A DNA stretch of 64,000 bases from Rhyzopertha dominica (lineage: Eukaryota > Arthropoda > Insecta > Coleoptera > Bostrichidae). The stretch covers positions 20,584,001 through 20,648,000 of the forward strand of contig QCXZ01000137.1 of NCBI GenBank assembly GCA_025024175.1. Direction: 5' to 3'. A program made the position numbers and the translations under genes. Numbering within the stretch: the first letter of the stretch is position 1; each line of letters starts with the position of its first letter. The notes beneath the pieces are model-generated. The model worked only from the letters and a program-made list of their open reading frames with translations. It made no database searches and had not been told where the DNA came from. Below are positions 23,735-37,299 of the stretch, one piece after another.

Positions 23735-25883
23735 TGCAATTGGGTACGTTCCCAATTTCTGAAAATAGAGCGAAGGGCAAGTGTATATCATGCGTTTTGA
23801 ACATTTTATTTGATGTAATTACATGAATAACTAACAATACTTTTAAAACTGACATTTCCCGCGTAAAACAGCCTTTTTCAGTCGCGCAGTCGTGTGACGT
23901 AATTTATCATATTTGCAAATTGCAATAATGACGTTTTCAGGGTTAATACACATTTAATCAGTCCTACCGTTTCAAAATGGAATGCACACCCAGCCCATTA
24001 TAGACAAAATACAAAGGGTGCAAGTATGATGATAAAAAAGATGTGAAGTAAGGCTCGATAACTGTCAAAAATGAGAGGTTATATGACTTTATGCGTCACA
24101 CCCGTTTTCGATACTGCTTGTTTTGGAACATTTTTCAAATGAGCTTTGCTTAATAAATACATAAGAACAATCAACCTCAGTAGTAGCATACTTATTAATG
24201 TATGCATTGCTTTGTATTGTTTTGTAATGGAGGTGATTTTTTGTATATGGCACATTCCCAATTGAAATGTTATTTTGTGGATATCAAAAGAAAGCCAAGC
24301 AAACAAGAACCATATCATATAAGGATCTACTTTATGTGGTCCATTGGCTGTTGCTATATACAATTTCTCCTGTAGTTTAATTAAAAAGAGCTGATGCTCT
24401 AAAGGACTAAACTTGCAAATCAAGTGTAATACCCCTTGTCTAAGTTTAAAATTCTCGAGTTGGTAGTGACTGTGACACTATCTTGAATTTTGAGGACTTG
24501 TCAACTTTAAATGTTTTTTTTGCAGTGGTCTTACTAGGATTTTATCCTGACCTTCTACTTGTTCATCTATTAGGATGGAGAAGGGAATTTATTGCGTGAG
24601 GTTTTGAAATATCCATAAATTTAGAATAAATGTCCATGTTTAATTCTATAAACGCGTAGGGGGAGACTATACGTGAACTGTGGTGTAAAAAATGCATGAT
24701 TCAGTATTCCAGCAGAACACACCAGTCCACAGTTTATACATTTAACAAAACTGTAATAGACATTTATGGAAAAATTAAATTTTACACAGCGAATGGTGGA
24801 ATTTTTACTTTTACGGAATGAAAAATTGTTGTGGTAATTTGAGACAATAGGAATTCGCAAGGCTGAACGTTGAAAACAATATACATACGGGAACCTAATT
24901 CCGGGGGTTTTATTCCGCTGCCAATTCCGGAACTCCGTCCGCGAATGAGAGACGGGGAACGGCGCGTTTAACGACGGCAGCAGCATACACATTTCGAAAT
25001 TTAACGCAGCGGTAGTATTTTTTCGTTAATCGCTTGGGACATTAGCGCAATGGCAATAAAAGCCTCTCTTCCACCAGCGAAAGTTTTTATTATTTAATCG
25101 ATACACGGCCTGCCGTTGTTCCCGTCGATGACATTTTTTCACATCATTTAGTTGTTGCAAGACTCATTTGAAGTAATGTATAGCCACGGTCGTTTCTCTG
25201 ACATTTCATGTTCATCGCCGAAGTTAAATATTAAAACACTCGAACAAAGTTTATTGATAGTATGACATTCGTTTCGAAAGGACTCAGATTATACGAAAAC
25301 TTTTATTACAGTCTGCTGTCGGGAGTTTATGTCAAGGTAGGGGAAAGTTGGTATAGGTGTGGGACCATTAATAATCCATGTATAATATACATGACGACCA
25401 CGGGGGCGGTGAGCGAAGTTATTTGGAATGAGCATTTGGGTAAACACAGGTTTCTGACTGCATAAGGTAAAGAAAACTGGTAGATAAATGTTTCCTTTGG
25501 GACACCACGCAAAAGAACGCTTAGATAACATTACTGCAAACACGAAGCACGACAACCCGAAATCAAATGTACAAAAATTATTGCCACATACAACTTCTCC
25601 AGACGTCTTGTAATATACCTTAACTAATATCTAGTAATAGTGATGGTGAATATTTATATCAGCAAAAAAACTTGAATCTAATCGAAGTGGCATTCTCAAC
25701 GCTGGTTCTTGATATAGTACCACGGAGTTGTATTCAATAAGTAGTTTATTACAACAAACAGTAGATAAAATCAAACAAATTTTAATCAAATCGTTTACTA
25801 CCCTCAATATTACATAAAATAATTACAAATGCGGGATTTTTGTAATTTATTAGTCCATATCTCGTGACCAGCTTGACTGGATG
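23735..25883. other. No recognised gene
   Basis: Minus-strand frames of 114 and 123 codons (24079-24423, 24621-24992) show no known domain and look like chance frames. The block at 24890-25030 is GC-balanced. Nothing else stands out. Confidence 0.35.
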
Positions 25884-26612
25884 TGACAATTTTTGGGTCT
25901 GAGAGAGGGTTATGGCATGTGTTCGTAATCACCATCAACAACTTCTATACAACTATGGTTGTTAGTTTATCTGGCGTAATACCAGCACATGACTAAGATT
26001 TTCTCGCGTAGCTCGCCGATTGTTGCTCCTTTTTGTTCAAAAACATCATTCTTAATGATCCCCGAAAGTCCATAGATGCCAAATCAAGAGACCGAGGTGG
26101 GAATTCAACATCAACTCTTCAACCATCGACAGTCCAAGATAGAGGTACAGCCTAGTTCATGTGGCCGGAACAATAAACCTACAAAAGGCTGCTGTATAGT
26201 GTGGTCTATCGGAGCGTGGTTTCATTTTTCGCGAGGGAATCGTAATTGATAAGGCGCGGCCATGACAAGGAATTTGATTGCCATCAAAAATCTGTATGGT
26301 GAAGAACTTTTCTACTGTAACAAGACGGAGATGTCAGATTGTGCCTGGATAAAACGCTACCCAAATGGAGGGTGGATCAAAGAGGTGCCGCTGAGAAGCC
26401 GTCTCTGAACCTTTACATCTGAGAGGGGTCAAGAATAATGAGTATCGACGAAAATTAGAAACGACAGAAGAACTACATGAATAAAAGCTGTCATTTCACT
26501 AGCAGACGTAGTTCACTGTGCAGTTCGGCACCTTAAGCGTTATAAAGAAGCTGCTGGTTGGCAGTTTGAACGCATACCATAAGCCTCTCTCAGAGCCAAA
26601 AAGTAATTGTTA
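25884..26612 (-). mobile_element. Inverted-repeat-bounded Tc1/mariner-superfamily relic
   Basis: The left boundary (25884-25925, ...GGTCTGAGAGAGGGTTATGG...) is matched in inverse at 26568-26612 over about 45 bp with several mismatches. Inside, the minus strand encodes a transposase C-terminal half: RW is followed by PPRSLDLASMDF at about 26068-26101, equivalent to the family motif PPRSPDLTPLDF with the third catalytic region, then FEQKGATIGELREKI. At least one stop interrupts the frame upstream of the motif. The size, about 730 bp, is too short for a full element, so it is a deletion derivative. Confidence 0.72.
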
Positions 26613-28499
26613 AGTCAAATAATATTTGTCATAATGCTCATTACCAAACAGTGAATACATTTATGAACGTCTCTATATTTTCAACAACATTTATTTTTTT
26701 TTAATATTCGTTGTTTAACTTTTACACTGCTGATAATGGTTTTCTCCTAATGGAATTTTCTAATATTAGGTTAAAAAGAATGAAATATTTAACGTAATTG
26801 GAAAAGACAGTGAACGAAGGCAGACGGATGGTATTCAATATAACAGAAAAAAGCTTTTAGTAAAGAACCACTCATCGCCACAGACTACAATATTCAAATT
26901 GGACTATGTTATGAAATTGGTTGGGGACAAAAATTAAAATGCATAGGGCATAGGGTAATGTCTACAAACATTCGGATGAAGTGGCCCAAGGCCATGTAAA
27001 AAAGGAACACTTTAGTACACTACTTGAAGAACTATGTTTTACTATGACCACAGAAGAATCTGATGAACACAAATTTTTAACGTTTAGAGAGAGAGAGAGA
27101 CTCAACGAACTAGCGACCAGTGACTTCCTTTGGTGTTAACTGTGTGTAACACACAATCATGTATCTAGTTTTCAAAAAAGTAAAAAACCTAGGGATAGAC
27201 GATTTTCTATCTTAGTGATGTGTTTTATTACAAAATTTGTTCAACAAAATGAAGTAAATTAGATGAGTATCAGTATGCTAATATTTTTTTTAATTTTTAG
27301 ATGGTTTGCGGATTACCTATTACTCAGCGTTTCATTGGTATTACAACATATCTTTCCTAAGCCACTTTTTAACATTTTCTACAGATCCTATGTTCAGCAG
27401 TTTTTTGTTTAGTTCCACAACCTATTCCATTTAGTAAATGGATACCACTGCGTCTTGAACTGTGATGGCAATGAAAAAATAATAATATACGAGCTTTCAA
27501 ACTTCCTTTTGTAGTTTTAATTAAGAATTTTTCACATAGTTTACTTCTTTTAAGAGGTGTGTACCCTAAATACAACAATTTATCGAATTCACAAAAGCAG
27601 CATTTAGAAATGGATTACAGTTACTTTTAAAAGCTAAAGCTGTAAATTTTTTAAATGCAAACTACACTCAAACTAATGGACATTTTATTAAATAAACGAC
27701 GTTTTTATCCATGCTGGCATAAAATGGAGCTGCGAACATCATAAATAAGCCCAGGAAGATTAAAATGGGAGCTGGTTGTAACCGCTAATAGCAAAATTAG
27801 GTACTATAATTATTGGGTAACAGTATTAGTTCTACATATTTATTAAACTAACGAATTACTTAACTGTAAGGTATGAATAACCGCTGCGCGCCGTAATAAA
27901 AAACTCAATCCCGATTGGCGACGTAAACTTTAGATCGATACAAAAAATTGTAAACACAAAAACTAACGTCTCAATAATAGTGTTTGTCCGGTGCAGGAGG
28001 GTTATCGACTGCCATTCGGATGTTTGTCAAATGTCAAATGATGCATGCATCCCATAGCGTCGTAGTAAAGGGAGAAGGTTTCATCCCGAAGGCAAGGCAC
28101 GCGCTGATAAATTCAAGTTACCGTAAAGGCAGTTTTATTGCACATAAACCAGGATGTCCACGGTCCTGGTCGGACGTGTACGAAAACGAAACAAAACTAA
28201 AAAGTTTCCCTGTGATTTGCATCTGTTTCAGAGGAAAGCTTACCGATTCGGAGAGGCACTTGAAGGATTAATCCGAGAAGCGATTGAGAACTCACCTGAA
28301 ATAGAAATCATAATTAATAAATTAGCAATGCTTCAAGTATTTTGTCGGGAAAGACGATATAAATTACAACAAAGAACTTACTGTCAAGCGCAATTAAATA
28401 TTTTTTACAATTTATTGAAATTTACATTAATTGCAAGTTGTAATGATATCTTGATTTAGAGTTTTCGATGTGGACACGTCTTACACCCCACTTTGGGAC
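26613..28499. other. No recognised gene
   Basis: AT-rich with a short (GA)n run at 27083-27100. The plus frame at 28154-28459 has an acidic helix-like stretch (EALEGLIREAIENSPEIEII) that reads more protein-like than its surroundings but is unrecognised. The minus frame at 27369-27578 is basic and unrecognised. Confidence 0.35.
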
Positions 28500-28725
28500 C
28501 ATCTATGGATGGCTTTACGAATTACGACATGTTACAGTAGGTAAGTACAGGAAAGGCTCAGCAAAAGGCAGAGTCCAGTAAAATACTTTCAATGATTAAT
28601 CTATGTCGTATTAATTTTAGGTCAAACCTCCTCTACCACCTATTTAAGATATATGTGTCCACGTCAAACTTACGGATGTATTAAAGATACGGCCACCCGG
28701 GACTTTTAATTTTTGTTACCCTTTA
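28500..28725 (+). repeat. Unclassified interspersed repeat, copy 1
   Basis: A single, diverged head (CATCTATGGATGGCTTTACG at 28500, then GGTAAGTACAG) is joined through TAATCTATGTCGTATTAATTTTAG-like sequence to the shared tail at 28629-28712: CTCTACCACCTATTTAAGA, GTGTCCACGTCAAACTTACG, GATACGGCCACCCGGGA. The tail is the best-conserved part among the three copies. Confidence 0.65.
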
Positions 28726-28944
28726 TGTTGCCTTCTCAATGAACAAAATATTCTTGAGAACAGGTGCTTTTCCGAGATTGAAATACAATAGGACTAGCCA
28801 GAAGTTTCTGTAAAGAGCAAATGAAAGGATCAAAATGTAAATTAAAATGAAATATCCAATTCCTTTAATTTTAACGCCATTCCAATGCCCATACGCCAAG
28901 CCACCGAAACTCCATCTGACACTATTACATAAAAACAATAAAAT

Positions 28945-28990
28945 GCTGGGGCGTTAACAGAGAGATCCTGGGTTCGACTCCCTGTAAAAA
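28945..28990 (+). repeat. tRNA-like B-box fragment, possible SINE remnant
   Basis: GATCCTGGGTTCGACTCCCTG (28969-28989) contains a good RNA polymerase III B box, GGTTCGANTCC, within a short T-arm-like pairing GGG...CCC. It is preceded by an anticodon-arm-like stretch. I find no A box or D arm at the right distance and no 7-bp acceptor stem, so this is not a functional tRNA. A tRNA-derived SINE remnant is the simplest reading. Confidence 0.45.
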
Positions 28991-30889
28991 CTAACAAAAA
29001 CCATTTTTCAGACATATTGGGGTATAGACTACTTGAATAACCTTCTATCACGATTATTATAAATGCGACAGTAAATGGTTATATTAAGCAACATTCTAAA
29101 CGATGGAAACATAAACGCATTCTTTCCAAAATTTTACCCGACGCCGACGCTTCCAATTTAACCCGTTCATGTTAGGATGAAGTGGGGGGAAGCTGTAGAT
29201 AAGTATTGCATAAAATATTGGTAATCCACACTAAATGCACCAAAATAAAAAAATAAGATAGAATTCGCGTACCTATCAATATTTGCTGTCAGTAAAATAA
29301 ATTCGAAATTGGACAACAACTTTGACACTGTTTACCAACGATCAAAAAAATGTAAATGTATTATATGCAGCTCAAACAATACATCTTTATATTAAGATTC
29401 TTTGAAAATTTGTCTTTTTGTAGGTACACAAAATATTATATAACCTTCTCGCAATGCATCAAAAAAAACTTTACAACACATAACGCGCATCAAAAGTGAA
29501 TATTTTTTAATACAATACCACAAACAACGCAATATCATAAATAAAATGCAACACGACCTAAATGCATAATGTGTACAATATTATTATGGTAATTAATTTA
29601 AGTCACATTGCAAAAATTAGTATTTTGGTGTTATGTCGAACACATCAATCCAAAGAACACTCCGTGAACAACCAACGAACAGTTTGATCGACAAAACCAT
29701 CGCGCAAATGAAATTAATATTTCAGTTGCATTAAATTATTTCTTTATTCGTCAGCAGCATTTCACCATTATTCATCCAGCATTCTGCGAAAAAGTGACGA
29801 GTAAGATTTTTAAATCGCACAAAGCATCGCCAGCTCTGCGTCCAGTGGGTGGAAGGACGACCCAAATTGAGGGATTAAGAAAACCAGTTTAAGAATAATG
29901 GGCGGTAATTCGAAAGACATTAACTTTTTGCGTGTTCGTTAAGAAGCGCAAGGCTTTGGAAGTTATTCACAGTGAACTACATCAAGTGGCTCCGCACTGC
30001 ACCGAGGATACATAACCCGTAATTAAGCTAAGCGGTGATGCTGGGGGTACCTTCATCACATTATCTGCACATTTATCAATTGCTCGGCGTAATTTAACTC
30101 CTAAAGTTAATTCCGTGGCTTTCGGTAGCGAAGACGAATATTCGCAAACGACCATTTTATTACTTTTTGCCTCCGGCAATTTGGTTACATCGGTACCGGC
30201 CAACCCCTCCCGCTGTTGTGAATAAGAAGGCGTAACTGCAATAGATTTATTCGCACGCTCTGAATTTTGATTTGTGCAAGGAACTGGTACTAATGTTTTC
30301 TGTGCAACCGTGTAAAACAACTACATATTACAATATGCAATATGTACTTACTCCCCTAATGACTAAAATTTACTGGTAAACTGCGGTGAAAACTACACAA
30401 TAGATTATCATTTATTTATATAGTTTTTGTAAATTTAAAAATGAAAAAGTACTTAAAACTCTTAAGTTACTAGTGATTAGGTAATTCAAATAAAATTGTA
30501 TGGTCGGTTGTTAAAAGCTAACTGTGATTTTGATTGATTGCTTGATTGAACCAGCGTACGGTAGGCATTTCTGCCGATCTCGAATATATCGCCGGGCCGG
30601 CTACGTCTCCGCTGGGTTGGAGGGGTTACACGCTTGTTGTTAGTGGGCTCCCACGTAGCGCATGTTACAGGAGTTTGGGGACTGGAATGGGGAGGTTTTT
30701 AGGGCATCTAACCAGCGGATACTTTTTTTATTAGCATCCGTGTTGAACGATAGCTTAGTTCGGCTGCATTGTTCTTGTTCTTCCTCGGATGAGCTGCTGC
30801 GCCTGAGTTTGTTTATAACTTTAGGACTTCTTTATTTATTGTCTTCTTGTCTTTTGCGATTTCTGACCATTGTTTTTTCTTCAGTTACG
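28991..30889. other. No recognised gene
   Basis: 29760-30330 is GC-balanced with a 112-codon minus-strand frame (29982-30320) of unknown family. 30560-30720 is a GC-rich patch, also unrecognised. The remainder is AT-rich with no visible structure. Confidence 0.35.
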
Positions 30890-31800
30890 TTTGATTTTGC
30901 TATGATTTTCTCCACCGTTGTTGGTTTTTCACTCTTTTCTGTTGTCGATATGATTTCTTCTCCTTTTCCGATTTGTATTTTGGTTGTGGTTCTTGAATAG
31001 TTTCTTCCAAGGTCCCTCTGAGCATATGTTTCGTATGTGATTTGTAGTTTTTTTCTTATTTGTCTTACAAGGTGGTTGTATTGCGGTTGGTAATGTTCTC
31101 AACGTATATTTGGTAGTTTCAGTCTTGCTGGATTTTTTTCCCACGATTACGTGATTTTTTTGTATATACACTTGTCTAGATATACGGAACTACTTCACTG
31201 TAACGATAATAATCACAATAACAATGTAAACTAAAGAACGTAGCACTAGAACACTTTATGATCTTAAAATCTTAGAATTTAAAATAATTGTTTGATTCCT
31301 GTTTATGTTGCTGTTTCTTGACGGTAAGTCGATACTTTGGGTGATTTCGTATGTGCGTATCCATTCGCTTGTTGGATCTCTAGATGGGATGATATTACTC
31401 CACCGGAATTTTTCTCGCCTTGTGTATTAGTTTATTTTCTTTTCTATACATTGGAGCTTCTTTAGGACTATCCCAATTTTTTGTGGCTGGACTTGTTTCC
31501 ATGTTTTCCTGGTTTCTGTACAATGCTTTCTTACTTACTGCTTCCTTCTGTTCTTGTCACTATGATTTCTTCTTCCAGCTTTTCTTGGGTGGCTTTTGTG
31601 TTCTTGTTGGGTTGTGTTCTCCCCGTACTTTTGGTGACTCAATGTGCTTCGAAGGCGGCTGCCGTCTCCTGAGACTTTCTGTACCACAATTGTGGGATTC
31701 CTTGTATACACTTTTCTTGACGCACGGAACTACATCACTGTTATAACACCAACAATATCGACAAAACTAGAACACATTATGAAGAGATCTAAGAGTTAAT
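30890..31800 (-). repeat. Diverged direct duplication, possibly old minus-strand coding DNA
   Basis: Two plus-strand segments match about 540 bp apart: 31163-31276 and 31705-31800 share TATACACTTNTCT, CGGAACTACNTCACTGT and CTAGAACAC, and weaker similarity extends upstream of each. Read on the minus strand both give SxVVPxx..SVYxKxS followed by lysine-, arginine- and proline-rich text. This looks like a tandemly duplicated, decayed basic protein, such as a LINE ORF1, but no diagnostic motif is present. The long T-rich plus frames (30662-31000, 31420-31746) are probably its shadows. Confidence 0.4.
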
Positions 31801-34800
31801 AGCAATTATTTAGTGTGTCGCCGATCGTGAGCTAACCACAAGCTGTATTAATATTTGGGCTTATATACTTTGCCAGTATATTCCATTTTCCTTATACATC
31901 TATTTTATTGTTTTCTTTCTTTGATTCGTTATTACTATAAGAGATTTTGTTGTTTGTTTTTTTCTGAAAGAACGCCTTAAAAGACGAAAGTAAATTTTAT
32001 TATTTTTCTGGTTAGTTGTTCGTTCTACTTGTTCCTACTACGGTATGTATTTGTTTTTTAAGTTTCCTTAATGCTATGTGAGTTTTCTAGAGATCGTTAT
32101 CGCGCTTGAAACAAGTCGATACAATTACATTTTGACCTATTTTTGAACATGCCCATTTCTCTGGGTGTTACCCTCTTAAACATAAACAACTTGCTATCTC
32201 CGGTCCAGGCTATTTCCCAGAATCGGAGCCTTTTTGCCGACTTTATACCTCTTAAGGGTGTGCTATTTGCGATCTGACACCGTAAGAGGCAAAATTTTGT
32301 AGAATGTAGATTTATTCTAAAGGAAAAAAGACATATCTGATACTGAATTTGGGAAGTTGTTATTGTTTATGAGATAATTATGTGCCTGTTATATACAATA
32401 ATCGTATAATTATTATACAAAGACCTAGCGGCTTATCAAAACACCGGCTAATGCTGGCGTGATCGGCGTTGATTCCCTCTCGTTTCTTGCTGGCCAGCTC
32501 AACAAACGACACACGGCACATACGAACGGCCTAGCACATACGGACACCTAATCACCGTTCACTTTTAATTAATGTGTGCCGCTTGTAGTCCTTTTTAATC
32601 ACAATTTAATACAAACACACAGGTCTTAGGTAGTCACTTCATAGCGCTCAAAAACAAGTCCTCTCGGGTCGAATGCCACCACTCAAGTCAAAACTAACTG
32701 TTACTTATTTAAATATAAATAAATAAAAATAAATAAAAAAAAACTGTTACTTATTTATAACAAATACTTGGAATTGACATAATAAATGTTTTGACATTCA
32801 GTAGTGTCGTCAAGTGTCCTTAAGACGTATTCGCATTTTATAAAAATTGCTTAATATTTTGTACCACTAAGTAGTATAATGCAAAATTATTAATATCATT
32901 ATGCGTTGGAGTAATGAAACCTAGTACTTGGACGACAAGAGTACCGAGAATTCAAAATAAAACAATTGTTATACACCTAGCATTATTAAGCTGTACTCCG
33001 ACACAGGTTGTATCTGCCTCCAAGCGATATGCTCAATACACAGTAGCTGAAGTTTATGAGCTAATGAACACAAATCAAACGAAATGGCAGACAAAAGTTA
33101 AATTCAAAGTTTAATATCAAGCAATCCATAAACGCTCGTTGGAATCAAATACAGTTGCTGTTATTAAAAAACTTTGCTGAAGTTGAGGACTTCATGCTGG
33201 GCCAATTAACAAGGTTTGGGGCACGTACAGAAAGGTAAATGATTTTTGCTCAAAATTGCTTTTTCCAGATACATATAATGATTACTTCGGGTAACTCATT
33301 TTTAAGACCTTCATTATAATTTAGAAAAGCCTGTTCTTGCTTGCGTGTAAGCATGAAACAGTGTTTACAAACACAAAGGGTTTATTTAGAGAACCCGTTA
33401 ATAAATAATTCGAATGTCTAGCTTTCTGATTTCCTAACGATAAAGCAATAAAGCAATTCCACAGTGTGATATTGCTATTATCATAATTAAGTTCAGAAAA
33501 AAGCACGAATTGATTACACTTATATCTAATAGCAAAAATCTGCAAGTAACTATAAGGATTTCCAAACGATATGCGTGTAACTAGATCCAGTACCAAGTTA
33601 ATTACTAGGCCGATCAACATTAGCTGCTTTAAATTATAATTTGTCTACATTAGCACCTCTATCTTACTGCAAGAACTTTGTTCCATACCTCATTCCTTTC
33701 AACTCAATGCAATCACTCAAGTTTAGCATTGCATCTGTTAGAACACAAACCTTTAATAATTTCATATTTTTTTTTGCATTTTCAAATACTAATCCATTTA
33801 TGCAAAATACCGAATTGGTCGAGCAGAAAATAAGAGTGTCTAACAGTAAGCATTAACACAACTTTTATCCATCGTTGACCTGTTTTCATTAATAAGCAAT
33901 TACTTCATAAAATGAGTAATATTACTGTAGATTAACTAATTTTATAATAACCAATCTTTAATGAACTTGCTTCATTTAATAAGGCCCTTCACTAGCCTCT
34001 GTACCCTTCCGCCTGGAAACTCACGATATCCGCGGTTTTGTGATTTTATCCCAGTCCCTATGCGCTCTGCATTCCTGTTTTGCCTAAAATCCCCCCTTTA
34101 CGACATCTCATTATTTCTGCATAGCGGTATTACGCGCGCCTTGCGAATACGGTTTTTGTCGCCAGAAACTTATTGCGTTGTTATCGTCATTAGTATCAAG
34201 TTTATGGCGTACAATATGACATAAGGGCAAGGCGTGTTCAACAAAACACGAGCTTGGCGGATTTGGGTGGCATATAAATAACGGGAATTATACAATGCCA
34301 GGATCACTAACCACCATCATACCCTACCTCCATTGCAGCATGAATGGAGAAAGCATGGGTTCCGTGGATACGCCCTTAACAGAAGTATATAACATATCGA
34401 TACATTCAATACTATTCCAGTGTTTATATCGATATCAATATTTTATCAGGCAATTGCACCTGTATTAAATATAGGCAGATCATCAACGTTCATTTCTGAT
34501 CACTAAAGCTTCTTTAGGCTATGTTGCACGTTACGACATAATCCATTTAAAATATTAATTAAAACTAACGTAAGATATATTTAAAGTAGTCTTTTGTATT
34601 ATATTGCATGCGGTCCATTCACATGTTTTCAAAATCACGTGCGAATTATTTCCTAATCAATTAACCTCGACTTTCATATGATCATATTCCCGATTTCGGC
34701 AGTATATACCGAATTACTGAAACCGAATACGCCGCTATGAAACCAAGAAAATTCCAGCGAANGTATCTTCTCTTTTTNGAGCGATATTAGGTGTCGGATA

Positions 34801-35069
34801 ACGNGCAGGGTTGAATGCTTAAGTCTTCACCCTCGCAGAGCAGGACGGNGAACTGCAACTAGTTTACGTAATATCGTGATGACAGCGTTACCCAAGTAAT
34901 GTGAAGTTTAACCTTCAAGCGACATTTCATAACATAAAGTGCAATGTTATGAATATGCATGCAGCAGGCAATAACGTGTCAGGGTCAATAGTAAGCGGCG
35001 TGCTCCGTGTTTCCAAAATACATACATATATATGATAGTATTCATACTTCCAACCGTTAATGAAACACA
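31801..35069. other. No gene; simple A/T-rich repeats and clustered N bases
   Basis: 32700-32750 is AAATAAAT-type low complexity flanked by the direct repeat CTGTTACTTATTTA. The frames at 32914-33114 and 33961-34224 are unrecognised. Four single N bases lie between 34762 and 34849. A GC-balanced patch at 33990-34200 has no known domain. Confidence 0.35.
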
Positions 35070-35077
35070 TAAACAAA

Positions 35078-37137
35078 CATGGGCGTACCGAGGGGGGAGG
35101 GCAAGGGGAGCAGCTGCCCCCACTGGACCTGGACTGCCAACTCTGAGCCCTTTCCACCTTCATATTTGACCTATGCAAATGACATTCGATAAGTCGTTGT
35201 CAAACGGTTTCCAAGGTTATTTTGGCCAGGAGTCAATACGATTTCTACTTTGCTCAGCTCTTCTAATATGTTTTCTTATAGGGATTGTTCAACTATGCAT
35301 GATTGCATGATTCTGTTATGTGGAATACACAGAATCGGCCACATGTTTGTATTTGGCGGTAACTACAATATTCTTAGTTCCAAATTTCAAAATTAATACA
35401 GAGAAACAAAAAAAAATTAAAAATATCAGTTATTTCGAACAAAAATCCATCTGAATTAAGAATTACGAAAGTCTATTTAACAGAAGTTTTAGGAATCCAG
35501 TAATATTATAAGCACGAATTAAAACCCGGTGTGCTGTTAAAATGCCAGTATACAAAAGACTTTTGAAAACGGATTAAATATATTTCAGTTTATTTATACG
35601 AGGCTTAATTTGGTTAAAATATTAACTGCTGCATTAAATTTTGGAAGCAGTGCACTGGCGGACTGCGGAGGTTAGCTTAACTTAAAAAAAAATAATAGCT
35701 AAATGAAAAATGGGATAATCAAATAAACCCAAAGGCTCAGGCTAAATAAAAGATGGTATATTCTGTACTGTGTTCATAATAAAGCATGTCTTGCATAATT
35801 TTATGCAACTATTTAATTCTGATTTTACACAGTACCTACTCATAATGTGTACAAAATCGTCGTCGAACATTGACATTTTAGTGATGTGTTGCGGTGTCTG
35901 GTTATTATCTCGCATTTATATAATCGACCCAACAGCACTATTTTCGATTTATGCCCTGATCATTATTTTAGCCAAAGAGCAAAAAGAAGTACTCAAATTT
36001 GATCTATTTAAAATATCAGATCAATGCGATCATGGTTTTTAATCCAAAATTTGCTAATATCCAAGTTTAATGGAGTATTATCGATGTGCTCATATTCAGT
36101 TTCAGATGACGATATTAGGCGCTTTAAGCACATAAACTATGCATTTATGATTAAAGTTAAAATCATAAATTACTTTTATGTCACATAAAAACTGCCGCAG
36201 AAGTAATAATCGAAGTATAACTGACATTGCCATCATAAGATTAATTGAACTTAAAGGAATACCTACATTTGTAATAATTTATACTGTGCGTTTAATTGTT
36301 AATCCCTGCAGATTTTGGTATAGCAAGTAAATTTCGTAAAAACATTTAACATACGTTTTTGGCGATATTGATCCATTTTTTGCAAATCAATGACAGCCGG
36401 CAAGATGAATACAATACATGAAAGGATTATTGCAGCTTGAGAACAATTACAAATGATGGTTTAAAAATATGCAGATATTTGAGTAAAATTAGATGTATAA
36501 GTAAAAATTGTTAGAGATAACACGACCATCAATTTAATGCTGATTTGTGGAGTTTGGCCAGCTGACGCATAATGCTGGGGCTTATAACTTGTATTTTTAA
36601 GTTCAACTAAGATTAGCTAAACCAACAGCTTAAATCATTACAGTCTTAGGTACTGTTTCACGACCAGGTTGTTTCCTCATTCTCAGTTTTGATATTTTTT
36701 TATCTATACTAGCTACCTGTTCAACCTAACTTAAATTTCTGAAGCTTCTAATGCGAAAAGTTGAAACTAAAAAGCGCATCGGTTAATTAATTATTTGATA
36801 TGTGCAAATTCCTAATCATAAAACGTGGTTCTATTAGTAGATGCTTAAGGCGAAATTTATATTCCTTTGGTAGTTCGTTTGATATTACTATAGATTATGT
36901 GGATCACGGATCTTTATTCTTCCAAATAAAATGTATCTATTCATTTTTGTTAAACGTGAAAGACATGCAACTGAATGCGCTAAATATCGCCCAACTGAGA
37001 TCATCAATAATTGAGTTAGGAATAAACCAGCTTTTGAGAACAGTATATAAAAAACATAAAAAAACTTGGGCCTTCACAGAAGATGTTTTATTCCTGCTTT
37101 TCCCCCCCGCCTAGACCAAAAGCTGGGTACGCCCATG
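35078..37137. mobile_element. hAT-like DNA transposon, 2060 bp, probably non-autonomous
   Basis: The left end begins CATGGGCGTACCGAGG at 35078 and the right end is its inverse at 37137 (GGGTACGCCCATG on the plus strand). A perfect 8-bp duplication TAAACAAA flanks it (35070-35077 and 37138-37145). An 8-bp duplication with CA...TG termini fits hAT. The left end continues into a G-rich run and the right end, read inward, into another. Internal frames at 35770-36042 and 36800-37114 are unrecognised, and I find no transposase motifs, so the element is either a deletion derivative or too decayed to read. Confidence 0.8.
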
Positions 37138-37299
37138 TAAACAAACATCATTAATTTCGCCTAATGTTTCGGCTTCTCGGCTGGTTAATATCTCCGATTC
37201 TTTTCAAATATACATATACGGAGGAATTGAAAAAGATGAAAGGAAAACTTCCTCAGTTAAGAATAAGATGAGAGCCTTCAGTAGTCACATTTATTCTCA

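Noticed and set aside
23494..23739. 81-codon minus-strand frame opposite 23456-23734
   Set aside because: It is a shadow of the plus frame and itself unrecognised.
24621..24992. 123-codon minus-strand frame as a gene
   Set aside because: No domain, no start or splice support, and composition like the surrounding DNA.
26140..26260. Plus-strand frame reading HVAGTINLQKAAV as transposase
   Set aside because: The minus strand over the same element carries clearer transposase motifs with the right order, so the plus reading is probably coincidence.
28945..28990. A functional tRNA gene
   Set aside because: Only a B box and a short T-arm-like pairing are present; acceptor stem, D arm and A box are missing.
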